Positions 18,568 through 27,920 of a DNA stretch of 64,000 nt are shown here, piece by piece. The DNA is from Nocardia xishanensis NBRC 101358. GTDB lineage: Bacteria > Actinomycetota > Actinomycetes > Mycobacteriales > Mycobacteriaceae. Within the stretch, counting starts at the first letter, position 1. Every line of letters begins with the position of its first letter. The notes beneath the pieces were generated by a model. That model was not told where the DNA came from. It searched no databases and saw only the letters and a list, made by a program, of their open reading frames with translations. Position numbers and translations under genes: made by a program. The stretch covers positions 1 to 64,000 of the forward strand of contig NZ_BDCF01000002.1 in assembly GCF_001613365.1 (NCBI RefSeq), given 5' to 3'.

Positions 18568-19368
18568 TCAGTCGGTGACGACCGCCGTGGCGATGACGTA
18601 CCCCTTGGGATCGCGCCAGGTGCGACCGGGGTGGTGCGCGAACCAGTCCTCGACATCGGCGCTGAGATCGGCGAGGACGGCGTCGCGATCGGGGTGGTCG
18701 GCCGGGATGCCGCGCGGGCCGAAGATGGCTTCGGCGAAGCGGATCAGCGGAGCCGGGGTGTCGAAGACGAGCGCGTTGTCGCGTCGTTGGACTCGCACGG
18801 AGCCGAAGACGTCGGACATGAGCCCGGGCAAGGTCTCCGAGTCCACCGTCCGGTACGGCGTCTCGCCGAGGTCGATGCCGTAGCTTGCGGCGTGCGCGTC
18901 GACGAGCTCGCCGACGTACGGGCAGGTCTCGGCGTGATTGACGACGACCGCGACGGTGCCGCCTGCTTTGGTGGTGCGCCGGAATTCGCGCAGCGCCGTC
19001 GCCGGGTCCGGCACGTGGTACAGCATATGGCGGGCGGTGAGCACGTCGAAGGTGTTGTCGTCGAGAGGGATCCGGCGGGCGTCGGCGCGGATGCCGCGCA
19101 CGCCGGGGAGGGAGTCGGCCGCGGCGACCATGGCCTCGGAAGTGTCGATGCCGAGCAGTGGCCCGTGGTGCCCGAGGGCGACGAGTTTGGCGAGAAAGCG
19201 GGCGTCGCCGCAGCCGACGTCGGCGAGGTATTCGGTGCCGGACAGGCCGAGCGCGGCGAGCACGTCGGTGCCCGGGTCGTGTGGCTTCTCGGAGTAGCGC
19301 TCGTGGGTGTCGATCCGCACCCGCAGCGGAGTGGGATCGGCGTATTCGGCGTCGAGACGGCTGCTCAT
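18568..19368 (-). CDS. Class I SAM-dependent methyltransferase
   Basis: 266 residues from ATG 19368. SAM-binding motif I is YLADVGCGDARFLAKL (about 43-58), the acidic loop LLGIDTSEAM follows, then motif II-like DNTFDVLTARHMLYHVPDPA and a post-III TKAGGTVAVVVNH. This is the Methyltransf_11-type fold and acts on a small molecule or lipid; substrate not deducible. It lies 109 bases downstream of the MmpL-type gene on the same strand, so both may form one transcription unit, possibly for a lipid or secondary product that is methylated and exported. Confidence 0.85.
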   Translation of the reverse strand: MSSRLDAEYADPTPLRVRIDTHERYSEKPHDPGTDVLAALGLSGTEYLADVGCGDARFLAKLVALGHHGPLLGIDTSEAMVAAADSLPGVRGIRADARRIPLDDNTFDVLTARHMLYHVPDPATALREFRRTTKAGGTVAVVVNHAETCPYVGELVDAHAASYGIDLGETPYRTVDSETLPGLMSDVFGSVRVQRRDNALVFDTPAPLIRFAEAIFGPRGIPADHPDRDAVLADLSADVEDWFAHHPGRTWRDPKGYVIATAVVTD

Positions 19369-19477
19369 CGGTGCACGTCCTTCGGTCCGGTCGGCGGTGG
19401 TGACGCTCCCTTCTGGCGGTGAGCGTACTCCGGGCGAGGGTGGCGACCGCGCTTTTCGCGTCCGACTCGGCCGACGG

Positions 19478-21691
19478 TCAGGTCCGCGTGCCCGCGGATA
19501 CCGCGACCGGCGCCACGTCGGGAGCCTGCGATTCGTCGTACAGAACAGGCTCGCCGAGGCCGACCTTCCGCTGGATTCGCTGCATCCAGGCCGGGGCCCA
19601 CCAGCATTTGTCGCCGAGCAGTTTCATCACGGCGGGGACCAGCAGCATGCGCAAGAGGGTGGCGTCGATGAACAGCGCGGCGATCATGCCGTAGGCGATG
19701 TACTGCATCATCACCAGATCCGAGAAGGCGAATGCCCCGGTGACCACCAGGAGGATGAGTGCGGCGGCGGTGATGATGCCGCCGGTGTGGGCGGTGCCGA
19801 CGCGGATGGCCTCGGTGGTGTCCGCGCCCCTGGCTCTGGCTTCGACCATGCGGGACAGCAGGAATACCTCGTAGTCGGTGGACAGCCCGTAGATGATGGC
19901 GATGATGAGCACCAGAACCGGGGACATGATCGGCTGCGGCGTGAAGTTCAGCAGCTCGGCGCCGTGGCCGTCGATGAAGATCCAGGTGAGAATGCCGAGG
20001 GTGGAGCCGAGCCCGAGTGCGCTCATCAGCGCGGCCTTGATCGGCAGCACGAGGGATCCGAAGGTCAGGAACATCAGCAGCGTGGTGACGAGCACGACCG
20101 CGGCGATCATGTACGGCATGCGGTCGAGGAGGGTGTCGATGCTGTCTTCCTGAATGGCGGGCTGACCGCCGACGAGCAGGGTGAGACCGTCGGGTACGTC
20201 GAGCGCGCGCAGGTACTCGATGGTCGGACCCGCGTCGTTGGAATCGGCGAGGGTGGCGCGCAGGCGGTAGAGGTCGGTGCGGCCGGGCGCGGAGGCGGGC
20301 ACGCTGAATTCGCTGGCGAGTCCGGGCGCTTGGTTGACCTGGCGATAGAGCTGGCCGATGGCGGCGCGGTCCTCGGAGATCACGATGAGCTGGAGCGGGT
20401 CGGGCTGGCGTTTGGGGAAGAGTTCGTCGAAGTGCTGCTGGGCGAGTCGGGTGGTGTTGTCCGGCGGCAGGTAGGTCTCGCTCATGCCGCCGAAGGCGAG
20501 GTTGTTGATGGGGATGATGAGCAGGCAGAGTCCGAGGGCGATGGGAACGGCGACGCGCAGGGGGCGGCGCATGACCCAGTCGGTGGTGCGGCCCCAGAAT
20601 CCGTTCTCGATCTCGGCGGCAGTCTTTGCGCGGCGGAAACGGCTGAGGCCGAGGCTGTCCACGCGCGGTCCGATGATGCCGAGCGCGGCGGGCAGGATGG
20701 TGATCGCGGCGAGGGCCGCCAGCAGGACGGTCGAGATCGCGCCGTAGGCGAGGGATTTGAGGAAGCCCTGCGGGAAGATCAGCAGGCCGCCGAGGCTGGC
20801 CACGATCATGGTGGCGGAGAAGACGACGGTGCGGCCCGCGGTACTGACGGTGCGGCGGACGGCGGTGCGGGTGTCGTGGCCGGCGGCGAGTTCCTCGCGG
20901 AAGCGGCTGACGATGAACAGCCCGTAGTCGATGGCGAGTCCGACGCCGATCATCGAGACCACGCCGGTGACGAAGGAGTTGACCTCGGTGAAGTTGGTGA
21001 AGATCCGCATGATGCCGTTGGCGCCGGTGACGGTGAGCGCTCCGATGGCGAGTGGCAGCGCGGCGGCGACTAGTCCGCCGAAGACGAAGAACAGCAGTAC
21101 CGCGACCACGGGTAGGGCGACGACCTCCATGCGGTGCACGTCGTCGGTGAGGGTGTCGGTGAGCGTGCCCGCGATGGGTTGCAGGCCGGCGACCTGGACA
21201 TCGACGCCGGGAATGTGGAAATCGTCCTTGACTTTTCGGTAGTTGCGCACCATTTCGGTGTCGTCGTCGCCGCGAATGGCGATGAGGACGAAGGCGTGCC
21301 TGCGGTCGTCTGTGGCGAAGAGAGGGCCGCTGCCTTTGCCGGTCTCGGTGGCCCAGTAGGCGCCGTTGATGCCGGCGATCTCGTCGGGATGGTCGCGTGG
21401 GAGGCGGTCGAGGCGGGCGACGACGGTGCGGGTGAGTTCCGGGTCGTCGACGGTCTTGCCCTCGGGTGCTGTGACGAGCAGGACGACGTCGGATTCGTGG
21501 TCGCGGCCCCATGCCTCGTCGGCGATGCGGCTCGCGCGTGCGGATTCGGAGGTCGGATCCTCCAATCCGCTGGAGCTCAGGTGGTTTTCGATCCCGATGC
21601 CGTAGCTCGCGAGTGCGAGCAGTCCGGCGACGACGATGCCGAGGACGCCGAATCGGTATCGGTGGACCAGGTCCCCCCATCGCGCGAACAT
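19478..21691 (-). CDS. MmpL/RND-family transporter
   Basis: 737 residues from ATG 21691 (MFARWGDLVHRYRF), with GGAGA upstream; longer starts add a basic unconserved tail. Topology is MmpL: one N-terminal membrane helix, a large external loop, five helices with the sterol-sensing-like block (VTGVVSMIGVGLAIDYGLFI with the DY pair), a second external loop, and a matching block (IIYGLSTDYEVFLLSRMVEA). The Asp-Tyr pairs on the fourth and tenth helices carry protons in this family. MmpL proteins export lipids or siderophores across the inner membrane. The short adjoining methyltransferase may act on the cargo. Confidence 0.9.
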   Translation of the reverse strand: MFARWGDLVHRYRFGVLGIVVAGLLALASYGIGIENHLSSSGLEDPTSESARASRIADEAWGRDHESDVVLLVTAPEGKTVDDPELTRTVVARLDRLPRDHPDEIAGINGAYWATETGKGSGPLFATDDRRHAFVLIAIRGDDDTEMVRNYRKVKDDFHIPGVDVQVAGLQPIAGTLTDTLTDDVHRMEVVALPVVAVLLFFVFGGLVAAALPLAIGALTVTGANGIMRIFTNFTEVNSFVTGVVSMIGVGLAIDYGLFIVSRFREELAAGHDTRTAVRRTVSTAGRTVVFSATMIVASLGGLLIFPQGFLKSLAYGAISTVLLAALAAITILPAALGIIGPRVDSLGLSRFRRAKTAAEIENGFWGRTTDWVMRRPLRVAVPIALGLCLLIIPINNLAFGGMSETYLPPDNTTRLAQQHFDELFPKRQPDPLQLIVISEDRAAIGQLYRQVNQAPGLASEFSVPASAPGRTDLYRLRATLADSNDAGPTIEYLRALDVPDGLTLLVGGQPAIQEDSIDTLLDRMPYMIAAVVLVTTLLMFLTFGSLVLPIKAALMSALGLGSTLGILTWIFIDGHGAELLNFTPQPIMSPVLVLIIAIIYGLSTDYEVFLLSRMVEARARGADTTEAIRVGTAHTGGIITAAALILLVVTGAFAFSDLVMMQYIAYGMIAALFIDATLLRMLLVPAVMKLLGDKCWWAPAWMQRIQRKVGLGEPVLYDESQAPDVAPVAVSAGTRT

Positions 21692-21993
21692 CAGAGGTCT
21701 CCGTGGAGGCAGGGGCGGGCGTCGGGGGCCGGGTTCGGTCGGTGAGCCGATCCTGCTGCGCGGAAGACCAAGGGGCCGCGTCCTTTCCGTGGGGTGACGG
21801 GGGTGTCTGCCATCTAAAGTACATATGAGGGTGAAATATCGGCGTTTAACTATTGATTCCGTGGTGTGCGCCACCGGTTCGCTTCGTACACATGTGCGGT
21901 CGGTAGGCGGACAAAGACGTGCGCGTGTGTGAATTGCCCCGCTTCGGGCCGCGCGGACCGGCCGTGATCGCCGCGCCGTGGCACCATGCGGTT
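21692..21993. other. Divergent region between MmpL and Ddn-like genes
   Basis: 302 bases. The AT-rich part at 21815-21870 is the likely promoter zone for the leftward MmpL gene. I see no gene and no convincing dyad. Confidence 0.35.
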
Positions 21994-22470
21994 ATGGTCT
22001 CGAATCCGTTGCCCACCCTGGCCAGACGCTTCGCCCAGCAGCGATGGGTGATGCGACTTGCGCCGGTGGTGCTGCCGCTGGAGCGGTTCGTGCGGTGGGT
22101 GAGCCGCGGCCGGATGGGCGTGCTCGACCTGGTGGGCCTGCCGTCGATCGAGGTGACCGTGGCCGGGCGCAAGACCGGTGTGCCGCGCACCGCGTCGCTG
22201 CTGTATGTGCCGCGGGGCACGGATTTCCTGGTGATCGGTTCGAACTGGGGCAGCCCGAAGCATCCGGCGTGGTCGGCGAATCTGCGTGCGGCGAGCACGG
22301 CGACGGTCGGGCATCGGGGTGAGCGGTTCGCGGTGCGAGTCACCGAGATCACCGGTGTCGAACGTAAGCGGGCCTGGGATCTGGCCGTGGAGTTCTGGCC
22401 CGGTTACGAGATGGAGTACGAGCTGTCCGGTGGCCGGGAGTTCCGGATCTTCGAACTACGCCGGGAGTGA
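21994..22470 (+). CDS. Deazaflavin-dependent (Ddn-family) oxidoreductase
   Basis: 158 residues from ATG 21994. The split-barrel F420H2-binding fold is shown by VTVAGRKTGVPRTASLLYVP (the GRKTG-x-PR core of Ddn and related FDORs), then FLVIGSNWGSPKHPAWSANL and a C-terminal REFRIFELRR. The family uses F420H2 to reduce quinones or nitro compounds; homologues in mycobacteria include the pretomanid-activating Ddn. No signal peptide; an amphipathic N-terminal helix may dock on the membrane. It converges on the LysR gene with six bases between. Confidence 0.88.
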   Translation: MVSNPLPTLARRFAQQRWVMRLAPVVLPLERFVRWVSRGRMGVLDLVGLPSIEVTVAGRKTGVPRTASLLYVPRGTDFLVIGSNWGSPKHPAWSANLRAASTATVGHRGERFAVRVTEITGVERKRAWDLAVEFWPGYEMEYELSGGREFRIFELRRE

Positions 22471-22476
22471 GCGCGG

Positions 22477-23349
22477 TCAGTCGATTTCGGCTCGCACGGC
22501 CGCGGCGAAGGCGGCGATCGCGGGATGTGCGCCGGCTCCGGCGCGGCACGCGATGGTCGTGGTGCGTGCGATCGGTAGCCGGATCAGTCGCACGCCGGGC
22601 GGGAGATCGGTGGCGCTGAGTTCGGGGACCAGTGCGACGCCGTGTCCGGCGGCGACGAAGGCCAGCACCGTGCTGAAGTCGTCGACCTGGTGCCGGATGC
22701 GCGGGCTGAATCCGGCGGCTTCGCAGGCGCGCATCGTCATGGTGTGGCAGCGGGTTCCCGCGGTGGCCACGATCCAGGGCGCGTCACGCCAGGTGTCGAG
22801 TGTGGCGCCAGGGGCGGCGGATTCGGCGGCGAGGAACATGGCTTCCCGGTAGAGCGGTGCGGTGTGCACGCCGGGTTCGGGCGGGAACGGCACCAGGTCG
22901 TAGTCGTGGACGAGGGCGACGTCGAGTTCGCCTGCGCGCAGTGCGGCGGCCACCCTGGCCGGATCCAGTTCCGTCACACGGGGCTCCAGTCCGGGGTGGG
23001 CGGTGGCGAGCCGGGTGAGGGTGGCGGGGATGAAGGCCTGGGTGGCGCTGGGGAACGCGCCGATGCGCAGTGGTCCGGTGAGTCCTGCTCTGGCGTCGGC
23101 GAGATCGGACTCGGCCTCCTCGAGCCGGGCGAGCACGGCGTCGGCGTGGGCGACGAGGGTGTGTCCGGCGGTGGTGAGGGTGACACGGCGTCCGGTGCGT
23201 TCCAGGAGGGCGACGCCCGCTTCTCGTTCCAGCGCGGTGAGTTGCTGGGAGACCGCGGAGGGTGTGAACGCGAGTGCGTCGGCGACGGCGGCGATCGTGC
23301 CGCGTCGTGCGAGTTCGCGGAGCAGGCGCAGTCTGCGCACGTCGAGCAT
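22477..23349 (-). CDS. LysR-family regulator
   Basis: 290 residues from ATG 23349. N-terminal winged helix (MLDVRRLRLLRELARRGTIA then VADALAFTPSAVSQQLTAL), followed by the two-lobed inducer domain (GPLRIGAFPSATQAFIPATL, then HGVALVPELSA). It is divergent from the DapA-like gene; the 70-base gap is the usual place for LysR control of the neighbour, and the AT-rich 23355-23400 stretch contains the promoters. Effector unknown. Confidence 0.9.
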   Translation of the reverse strand: MLDVRRLRLLRELARRGTIAAVADALAFTPSAVSQQLTALEREAGVALLERTGRRVTLTTAGHTLVAHADAVLARLEEAESDLADARAGLTGPLRIGAFPSATQAFIPATLTRLATAHPGLEPRVTELDPARVAAALRAGELDVALVHDYDLVPFPPEPGVHTAPLYREAMFLAAESAAPGATLDTWRDAPWIVATAGTRCHTMTMRACEAAGFSPRIRHQVDDFSTVLAFVAAGHGVALVPELSATDLPPGVRLIRLPIARTTTIACRAGAGAHPAIAAFAAAVRAEID

Positions 23350-23419
23350 CAGTTTAGCTTACGCTGAGCAGAACAAATGCGAACTGGTACTTAATTTCGC
23401 GGTGCGGCACGCTGGCCGT

Positions 23420-24316
23420 ATGCACCGATTTCGTGGGATTTTCGTACCGCTGGTCACGCCGTTCACGGCGGAAGGCGACGTAGCTCGGGACGCTTTGGAG
23501 ACGTTGGCGCGCGACGTGCTCGACGCGGGTGCGGCGGGTCTGGTGGCGCTCGGCACGACCGCCGAGGCGGCGACGCTGGACGCCGAGGAGCGGCGCGGGG
23601 TGATCGATGTGTGCGCTAGGGCGTGCGCGGCGGCGGGGGCGCCGCTGATCGTCGGGACGGGCGGCAACGACACTCGCGCTGGTGTCGGCGCGTTGACGGA
23701 GCTCGCCCACTGGCCGCAGGTTGCCGCGGCCTTGGTACCGGTTCCGTACTACACGCGCCCCACCGAGGCCGGTGTCGTCGCGCATTTCGCGCACCTCGCG
23801 GCGAATTCACCCGTACCGCTGATCGTGTACCACATTCCCTACCGGACCGGGCGCGCGTTGAGCGCGAACACGTTACGCGAACTGGCGGCCTTGGACGGTG
23901 TCGTCGGCGTGAAGTACGCGGTCGGCGGTGTGGACGCCGACGCGGTGGATCTGCTCGCCGAGCCGCCCGCGGATTTCGCGGTGCTGGCCGGTGACGACGC
24001 GTTCCTGTCGCCGCTGCTCGCGCTGGGCGCGGCGGGCGGCATCGCGGCGACCGCGCAGCTGGCGACCGCACGCTTTGTCGCTCTCGAAAATGCTTGGCGG
24101 ACAGGTGACCTGGCGGCCGCGCGGGCGATCGGCGGGGAGCTTGCGGTGCTCTCGGCGGCGGCGTTCGCCGAGCCGAACCCGACGGTGATCAAGGGGGTGT
24201 TGCGCGCGCAGGGGCGCATTCCGAGCGCGGCGGTGCGACTTCCGCTGCTGCCCGCCGCGCCGGAATCGGTGGATCGGGCGCTGGCGGCGCTTCTCGATCA
24301 CATTCCATCTCGATAG
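23420..24316 (+). CDS. DapA-family aldolase/lyase
   Basis: 298 residues from ATG 23420. Class I aldolase barrel with the Schiff-base Lys165 (VVGVKYAVGG) and the catalytic Tyr137 (IVYHIPYRTG). The usual GTTGE loop is GTTAEA here, with Ala for Gly. Typical DapA condenses pyruvate with aspartate semialdehyde, but this family also includes N-acetylneuraminate lyases and sugar-acid enzymes; the divergent LysR regulator points to a catabolic role rather than lysine synthesis. Genomic dapA in actinobacteria normally sits elsewhere. Confidence 0.83.
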   Translation: MHRFRGIFVPLVTPFTAEGDVARDALETLARDVLDAGAAGLVALGTTAEAATLDAEERRGVIDVCARACAAAGAPLIVGTGGNDTRAGVGALTELAHWPQVAAALVPVPYYTRPTEAGVVAHFAHLAANSPVPLIVYHIPYRTGRALSANTLRELAALDGVVGVKYAVGGVDADAVDLLAEPPADFAVLAGDDAFLSPLLALGAAGGIAATAQLATARFVALENAWRTGDLAAARAIGGELAVLSAAAFAEPNPTVIKGVLRAQGRIPSAAVRLPLLPAAPESVDRALAALLDHIPSR

Positions 24317-24382
24317 CCGATTGCTATTCTGACGTAGTCCGGTGCCGCCGGGCGGCTGGAACCGCACAGACCGGAGGGCGTT

Positions 24383-25096
24383 GTGAACGATCGTCGCGGC
24401 GCGTTGCAGGAGTACCTGTTGCGGACCCAGCCCAGGACCGTCGACCGCGGGCGGATGGTGATCGTCGAGCGGGAGCTCACCCGGGTGGTGCGCGCCGGAG
24501 TGACGGGCGCGGTGGTCGAATTCGGTTGTTACCGGGGCGGAATGACCGCGTGGATGCGCGCCGTGCTGGATGCTCTCGAGGCGGACGCGCCGGTGCACGC
24601 CTACGACTCGTTCCGCGGACTGCCCGCGGTCGGCCGCCACGACAGCGACTATCTGGCCGAGGGCGAGTTCGCGGCGTCGGTCGGCGATGTGCTGAGGCTG
24701 CACGAACAGTTCGGTCTGCGCCGCCCGCACGTGCACGCCGGGTTGTTCGCTCACACCCTGCCAGAGCAGCTCCCCGCGCGAATCGCGTTCGCCTATGTGG
24801 ACGGTGACCGGTACGAGTCGACAGTGGAGTGCTTGCGCGCCGCCCTGCCGCGGCTCGCACCGGGCGCGATCCTGGTGTTGGACGACTATGCCGATCCGGC
24901 GGCGTCACTGCCCGGTCGCGCGGTCGCGCAACCGAAGGCGCCGGGGGTGATGAAGGCGTGCGAGGACGTCTTCGGCACTCCGCTGGCGGTCACTTCGGTG
25001 TGCGAGAACCCGAGCTGGGCGCTGGGGGTCTACCGTCACGCGGTCCCGCCGACCGTCTCCGCGGCGATGTCCGTCGGTCCGGAGACGGCCCGCTGA
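24383..25096 (+). CDS. TylF/MycF-type O-methyltransferase-like protein
   Basis: 237 residues from GTG 24383, behind GGAGG at 24372-24376. It shows the TylF-family hallmarks: VVEFGCYRGGMTAWM for SAM binding, VHAYDSFRGLPAV, FAYVDGDRYESTVECL with the metal-binding Asp, and ILVLDDYAD. Family members methylate sugar hydroxyls of macrolides, but many stand-alone copies act on unknown sugars or are of unknown function. Its 3' end overlaps the convergent epoxide hydrolase gene by 61 bases, so one of the two C-termini may be extended. Confidence 0.83.
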   Translation: MNDRRGALQEYLLRTQPRTVDRGRMVIVERELTRVVRAGVTGAVVEFGCYRGGMTAWMRAVLDALEADAPVHAYDSFRGLPAVGRHDSDYLAEGEFAASVGDVLRLHEQFGLRRPHVHAGLFAHTLPEQLPARIAFAYVDGDRYESTVECLRAALPRLAPGAILVLDDYADPAASLPGRAVAQPKAPGVMKACEDVFGTPLAVTSVCENPSWALGVYRHAVPPTVSAAMSVGPETAR

Positions 25097-26250
25097 GCGG
25101 TGGCCGTCTGGTTGCGGTATTCGCGGAAGGTGGCGCGCAAGTCGTCGACGATGAGGTCGGGTTCTTCCATGGCGGCGAAGTGGCCGCCACGGTCGAATTC
25201 GGTCCAGCGCACGATGTTGTGGTTACGTTCGGCGATGCGGCGAACCGGGATGCCGAGGTCGTGGGGCATGACTGCGACGGCGGCCGGCACGGGGGTCTCG
25301 GGTTCCGGTGTGCCCCAAGTGGCGGCGCCTTCGTAGTAGTAGCGTGCCGACGAGCCCGCGGTGGCGTTGAGCCAGTAGATCATGACGTTGGTCAGCATCG
25401 CGTCTCGGTCGACGGCGTCCTCCGGTGCGTCGGTGGAGTCGGTCCAGTCCTTGAAGCGTTCGACGATCCAAGCCAGTTGCCCGACCGGTGAATCGGTGAG
25501 CGCGTAGGACAGCGTTTGGGGGCGGGTCGCTTGCAGCATCGCGTATGCGCCGAGCTCGTACTGGGCGCGCTGAGCCAGTTCGACGGCACGCTGTTCGGCA
25601 GGGTTGCCGGGGTCGGCGGTCTCCGGGGTGACGGTGGCGGAGGCGATCATCGTCAGATGCATCGCGACCAGGTGCTCGGCGTCGATGACGGCGAGCTGGC
25701 GGGTGATCGCGGCGCCGGTGTCTTCGCCGTGGGCGGCGTAGCGGTGGTAGCCGAGCCGGTGCATGAGTTGCGCCCATGCCCGCGCGGCTCGTGCGGTGGA
25801 CCAGCCGACCGCGGGTCCGGACAACCCGAACCCGGGGATCGTCGGCACAACGACATGGAAGGCGTCTCCCGCGGCGCCGCCGTGCGCCACCGGGTCGGTC
25901 AGCGGCCCGATCACATCGAGGAATTCCACGATCGACCCCGGCCACCCGTGCGTGAGGACGAGTGGCAACGCGTCGGGTTCCGTCGAGCGGACGTGGATGA
26001 AATGCAGGTTGTGGCCGTCGATTTCGGTGCGGAACTGGGGGAAGGAGTTGAGCCGGGCCTCCTGGGCTCGCCAGTCGTAGGTGTTTCGCCAGTATTCGGC
26101 CAGTTCCCTGGTGTAGTCGAGCGGGATGCCCTGGGCCCAGCCCACACCGGGAAGGCCGTCGGTCCAGCGGGTGGTGTCCAGCCGCCGATTCAAGTCGTCG
26201 AGCTGGTGTTGGGAAACGTCGATCCGGAACGGGGTGATCTCTGTGCTCAT
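25036..26250 (-). CDS. Epoxide hydrolase (alpha/beta fold, EHN type)
   Basis: 404 residues from ATG 26250. It begins with the epoxide hydrolase N-terminal domain (ITPFRIDVSQHQLDDLNRRL). Catalytic signs: oxyanion HGWPGSIVEF, nucleophile elbow HGEDTGAAI with the Asp nucleophile, and DRGGHFAAMEEP with the base His. The family opens epoxides to diols by a two-step ester mechanism in the cytoplasm. The C-terminal tail (SGPTDIAAETVGGTA) overlaps the convergent TylF-like gene. Confidence 0.9.
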   Translation of the reverse strand: MSTEITPFRIDVSQHQLDDLNRRLDTTRWTDGLPGVGWAQGIPLDYTRELAEYWRNTYDWRAQEARLNSFPQFRTEIDGHNLHFIHVRSTEPDALPLVLTHGWPGSIVEFLDVIGPLTDPVAHGGAAGDAFHVVVPTIPGFGLSGPAVGWSTARAARAWAQLMHRLGYHRYAAHGEDTGAAITRQLAVIDAEHLVAMHLTMIASATVTPETADPGNPAEQRAVELAQRAQYELGAYAMLQATRPQTLSYALTDSPVGQLAWIVERFKDWTDSTDAPEDAVDRDAMLTNVMIYWLNATAGSSARYYYEGAATWGTPEPETPVPAAVAVMPHDLGIPVRRIAERNHNIVRWTEFDRGGHFAAMEEPDLIVDDLRATFREYRNQTATAQRAVSGPTDIAAETVGGTA

Positions 26251-26302
26251 GAGAATCACGCTAGGACGCACCTAGGACATCTTCCGCCCTAGCTTTGCTG
26301 AG

Positions 26303-26800
26303 TCAGTCCAGTGTCGACAACGCTGCGCGCAGCCGGTCGGCGAGCTCGATCGCCTGGGGCAGCGTCCACGGCAGCACGCCGTTCTCGCCCATCAGCGCGT
26401 GGAACTGCTGTTCGCGGTAGGGGACGCCGGGCGGCAGCGGCGCGATGTGCCAGTGCAAATGCGAATTGCCTTGCTGGCTACCGAGACTGAGCACATAGGT
26501 GCGCTCGCTCGGCACGACCGCCTCCACCGCGCGCGTCACCCGGTGCACCAGCGCCATGATCCGCAGGAAGGCGTCATCGGGAAGGTCTCGCACGACGTGT
26601 TCGCGGTGCAGTTTCGGTGCGACGAGCACGGAGCCGAACAGAGTCGGATACCGCGACAGGAACGCGAAGTTCTCCTCGTCTTCGGCGATGACCTGCTCCA
26701 GCTCGGAATCGTGTTCACCCGCCACCATCGCGCAGATGAAGCACGGCGAGGTCTGGACGCGCTGGACGTAGGCGTCCACGTCGAAGGAAATCCGTTCCAC
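26303..26800 (-). CDS. HIT-family protein
   Basis: 165 residues from GTG 26800. The active-site motif is HLHWHIAPL, a variant of H-x-H-x-H in which the middle His is followed by Trp; CFICAMVAGEHD near the N-terminus is a possible half zinc site. HIT proteins hydrolyse or transfer nucleotidyl groups, for example on dinucleoside polyphosphates. The start was placed where similarity begins; a longer frame adds only an unconserved tail. It lies 28 bases after the alcohol dehydrogenase gene on the same strand and may be co-transcribed. Confidence 0.85.
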   Translation of the reverse strand: MERISFDVDAYVQRVQTSPCFICAMVAGEHDSELEQVIAEDEENFAFLSRYPTLFGSVLVAPKLHREHVVRDLPDDAFLRIMALVHRVTRAVEAVVPSERTYVLSLGSQQGNSHLHWHIAPLPPGVPYREQQFHALMGENGVLPWTLPQAIELADRLRAALSTLD

Positions 26801-26828
26801 CCCCGCGATTTTGCCGCAGCGGCAGAGA

Positions 26829-27920
26829 TCACCAGGTGAGTACCGGTTTGACGACTCGGCCGTCGCGCTGCTGCTCCAGTGCGGCGTTGATCTCGGTGTG
26901 CGGATAGTCGGCCACCAGCCGGTCGATCGGGAAACGCCCCGCGGCATGGAGTTCGAGCAGGTGCGGGATGAAAGTGTGCGGATCGGCGTCGCCTTCGAGG
27001 CATCCGCGAATCGTCTTGCCGCCCAACACGATATCGCGCACGTCGATGTCGGGAACTCCCGCGCCGAGTCCGACCGCTACCACGGCGCCACCTGTGGTCA
27101 GTGCCGCGGTTGCCGCGGCGAGCACGCTCGGATGTCCGGTGGTGTCCAAGGCGTGGGTGGCGCCGCCGTCGGTGCTCTCGCGCACCGCCGCGAGGGTGTC
27201 GCCTGCCGCCGGGTCCAGTGCGGCGACAGCGCCGAGTTCGAGTGCCAGCGCTCGGCGTGCGGCGTTCGGCTCGACGACCACGATCTGCCGCACCCCGGCG
27301 ACACGGGCGGCGAGCAGGCCCGCCATACCGACCGCGCCCGCGCCGTAGACGACGAACCGGGCGTCGGGCGCGGGTCGCAACGCGTTGAGCACCGCGCCGG
27401 CGCCGGTCTGAAAACCGCATCCCAAGGGCGCGGCGACGACCGGATCGACCGCGGGATCGATGACGACCGTGTTGTCCGGCGTGGTGAGCGCGTAACCGGC
27501 GAAGCTGGACTGCCCGAAGAATCCGTCGCGCACCGGAGTTCCGGCCACGGTGACGCGCGGGGTGCGGTCCCGCCGAGATCCGAACTGATTCAACGCGATC
27601 GACCGATGGCAGTAGGCGGGTCTGCCGCCGTGGCAATTGGCGCAACTGCCGCAGTGCCGGAAGGTCAACACGACGTGATCGCCGGGACGCACGGTGCGCA
27701 CCTCGGCGCCGACCGCCTCGACCACTCCGGCCCCCTCGTGCCCGAGCAGCAGCGGCCGATCCGGACCGCCCGCGGCGCGCGTGACCAGATCGGTGTGGCA
27801 GATGCCGACCGCTCGCACCCGAACCAGGATCTCCCCGGCGCGCGGAGCATCGATTTGCACGTCCTCGACGGAGAACGGCGCGGCCGGATCGCGCGATAGC
27901 ACAGCCGAAGTGGTCAGCAC
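26829..27920 (-). CDS. Zinc-dependent alcohol dehydrogenase
   Basis: 363 residues from GTG 27920. Medium-chain dehydrogenase with the catalytic zinc ligands in VGICHTDL and GHEGAGVV, the structural zinc Cys cluster RHCGSCANCHGGRPAYC, and the Rossmann glycines VYGAGAVGMAGLLAA followed by VVVEPN, consistent with NAD(H). It probably oxidises a primary or aryl alcohol to the aldehyde. Its start lies inside the end of the DUF4334 gene (GTGCTGA, seven bases shared), so the two are coupled. The operon is controlled by the divergent TetR at 28475. Confidence 0.92.
   Translation of the reverse strand: MLTTSAVLSRDPAAPFSVEDVQIDAPRAGEILVRVRAVGICHTDLVTRAAGGPDRPLLLGHEGAGVVEAVGAEVRTVRPGDHVVLTFRHCGSCANCHGGRPAYCHRSIALNQFGSRRDRTPRVTVAGTPVRDGFFGQSSFAGYALTTPDNTVVIDPAVDPVVAAPLGCGFQTGAGAVLNALRPAPDARFVVYGAGAVGMAGLLAARVAGVRQIVVVEPNAARRALALELGAVAALDPAAGDTLAAVRESTDGGATHALDTTGHPSVLAAATAALTTGGAVVAVGLGAGVPDIDVRDIVLGGKTIRGCLEGDADPHTFIPHLLELHAAGRFPIDRLVADYPHTEINAALEQQRDGRVVKPVLTW

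Noticed and set aside
19365..21824. Long open frames on both strands overlapping the MmpL gene
   Set aside because: Low-complexity Arg/His/Pro-rich or Gly/Asp/Glu-rich translations without motifs; the minus-strand frame from 21691 carries all MmpL hallmarks.
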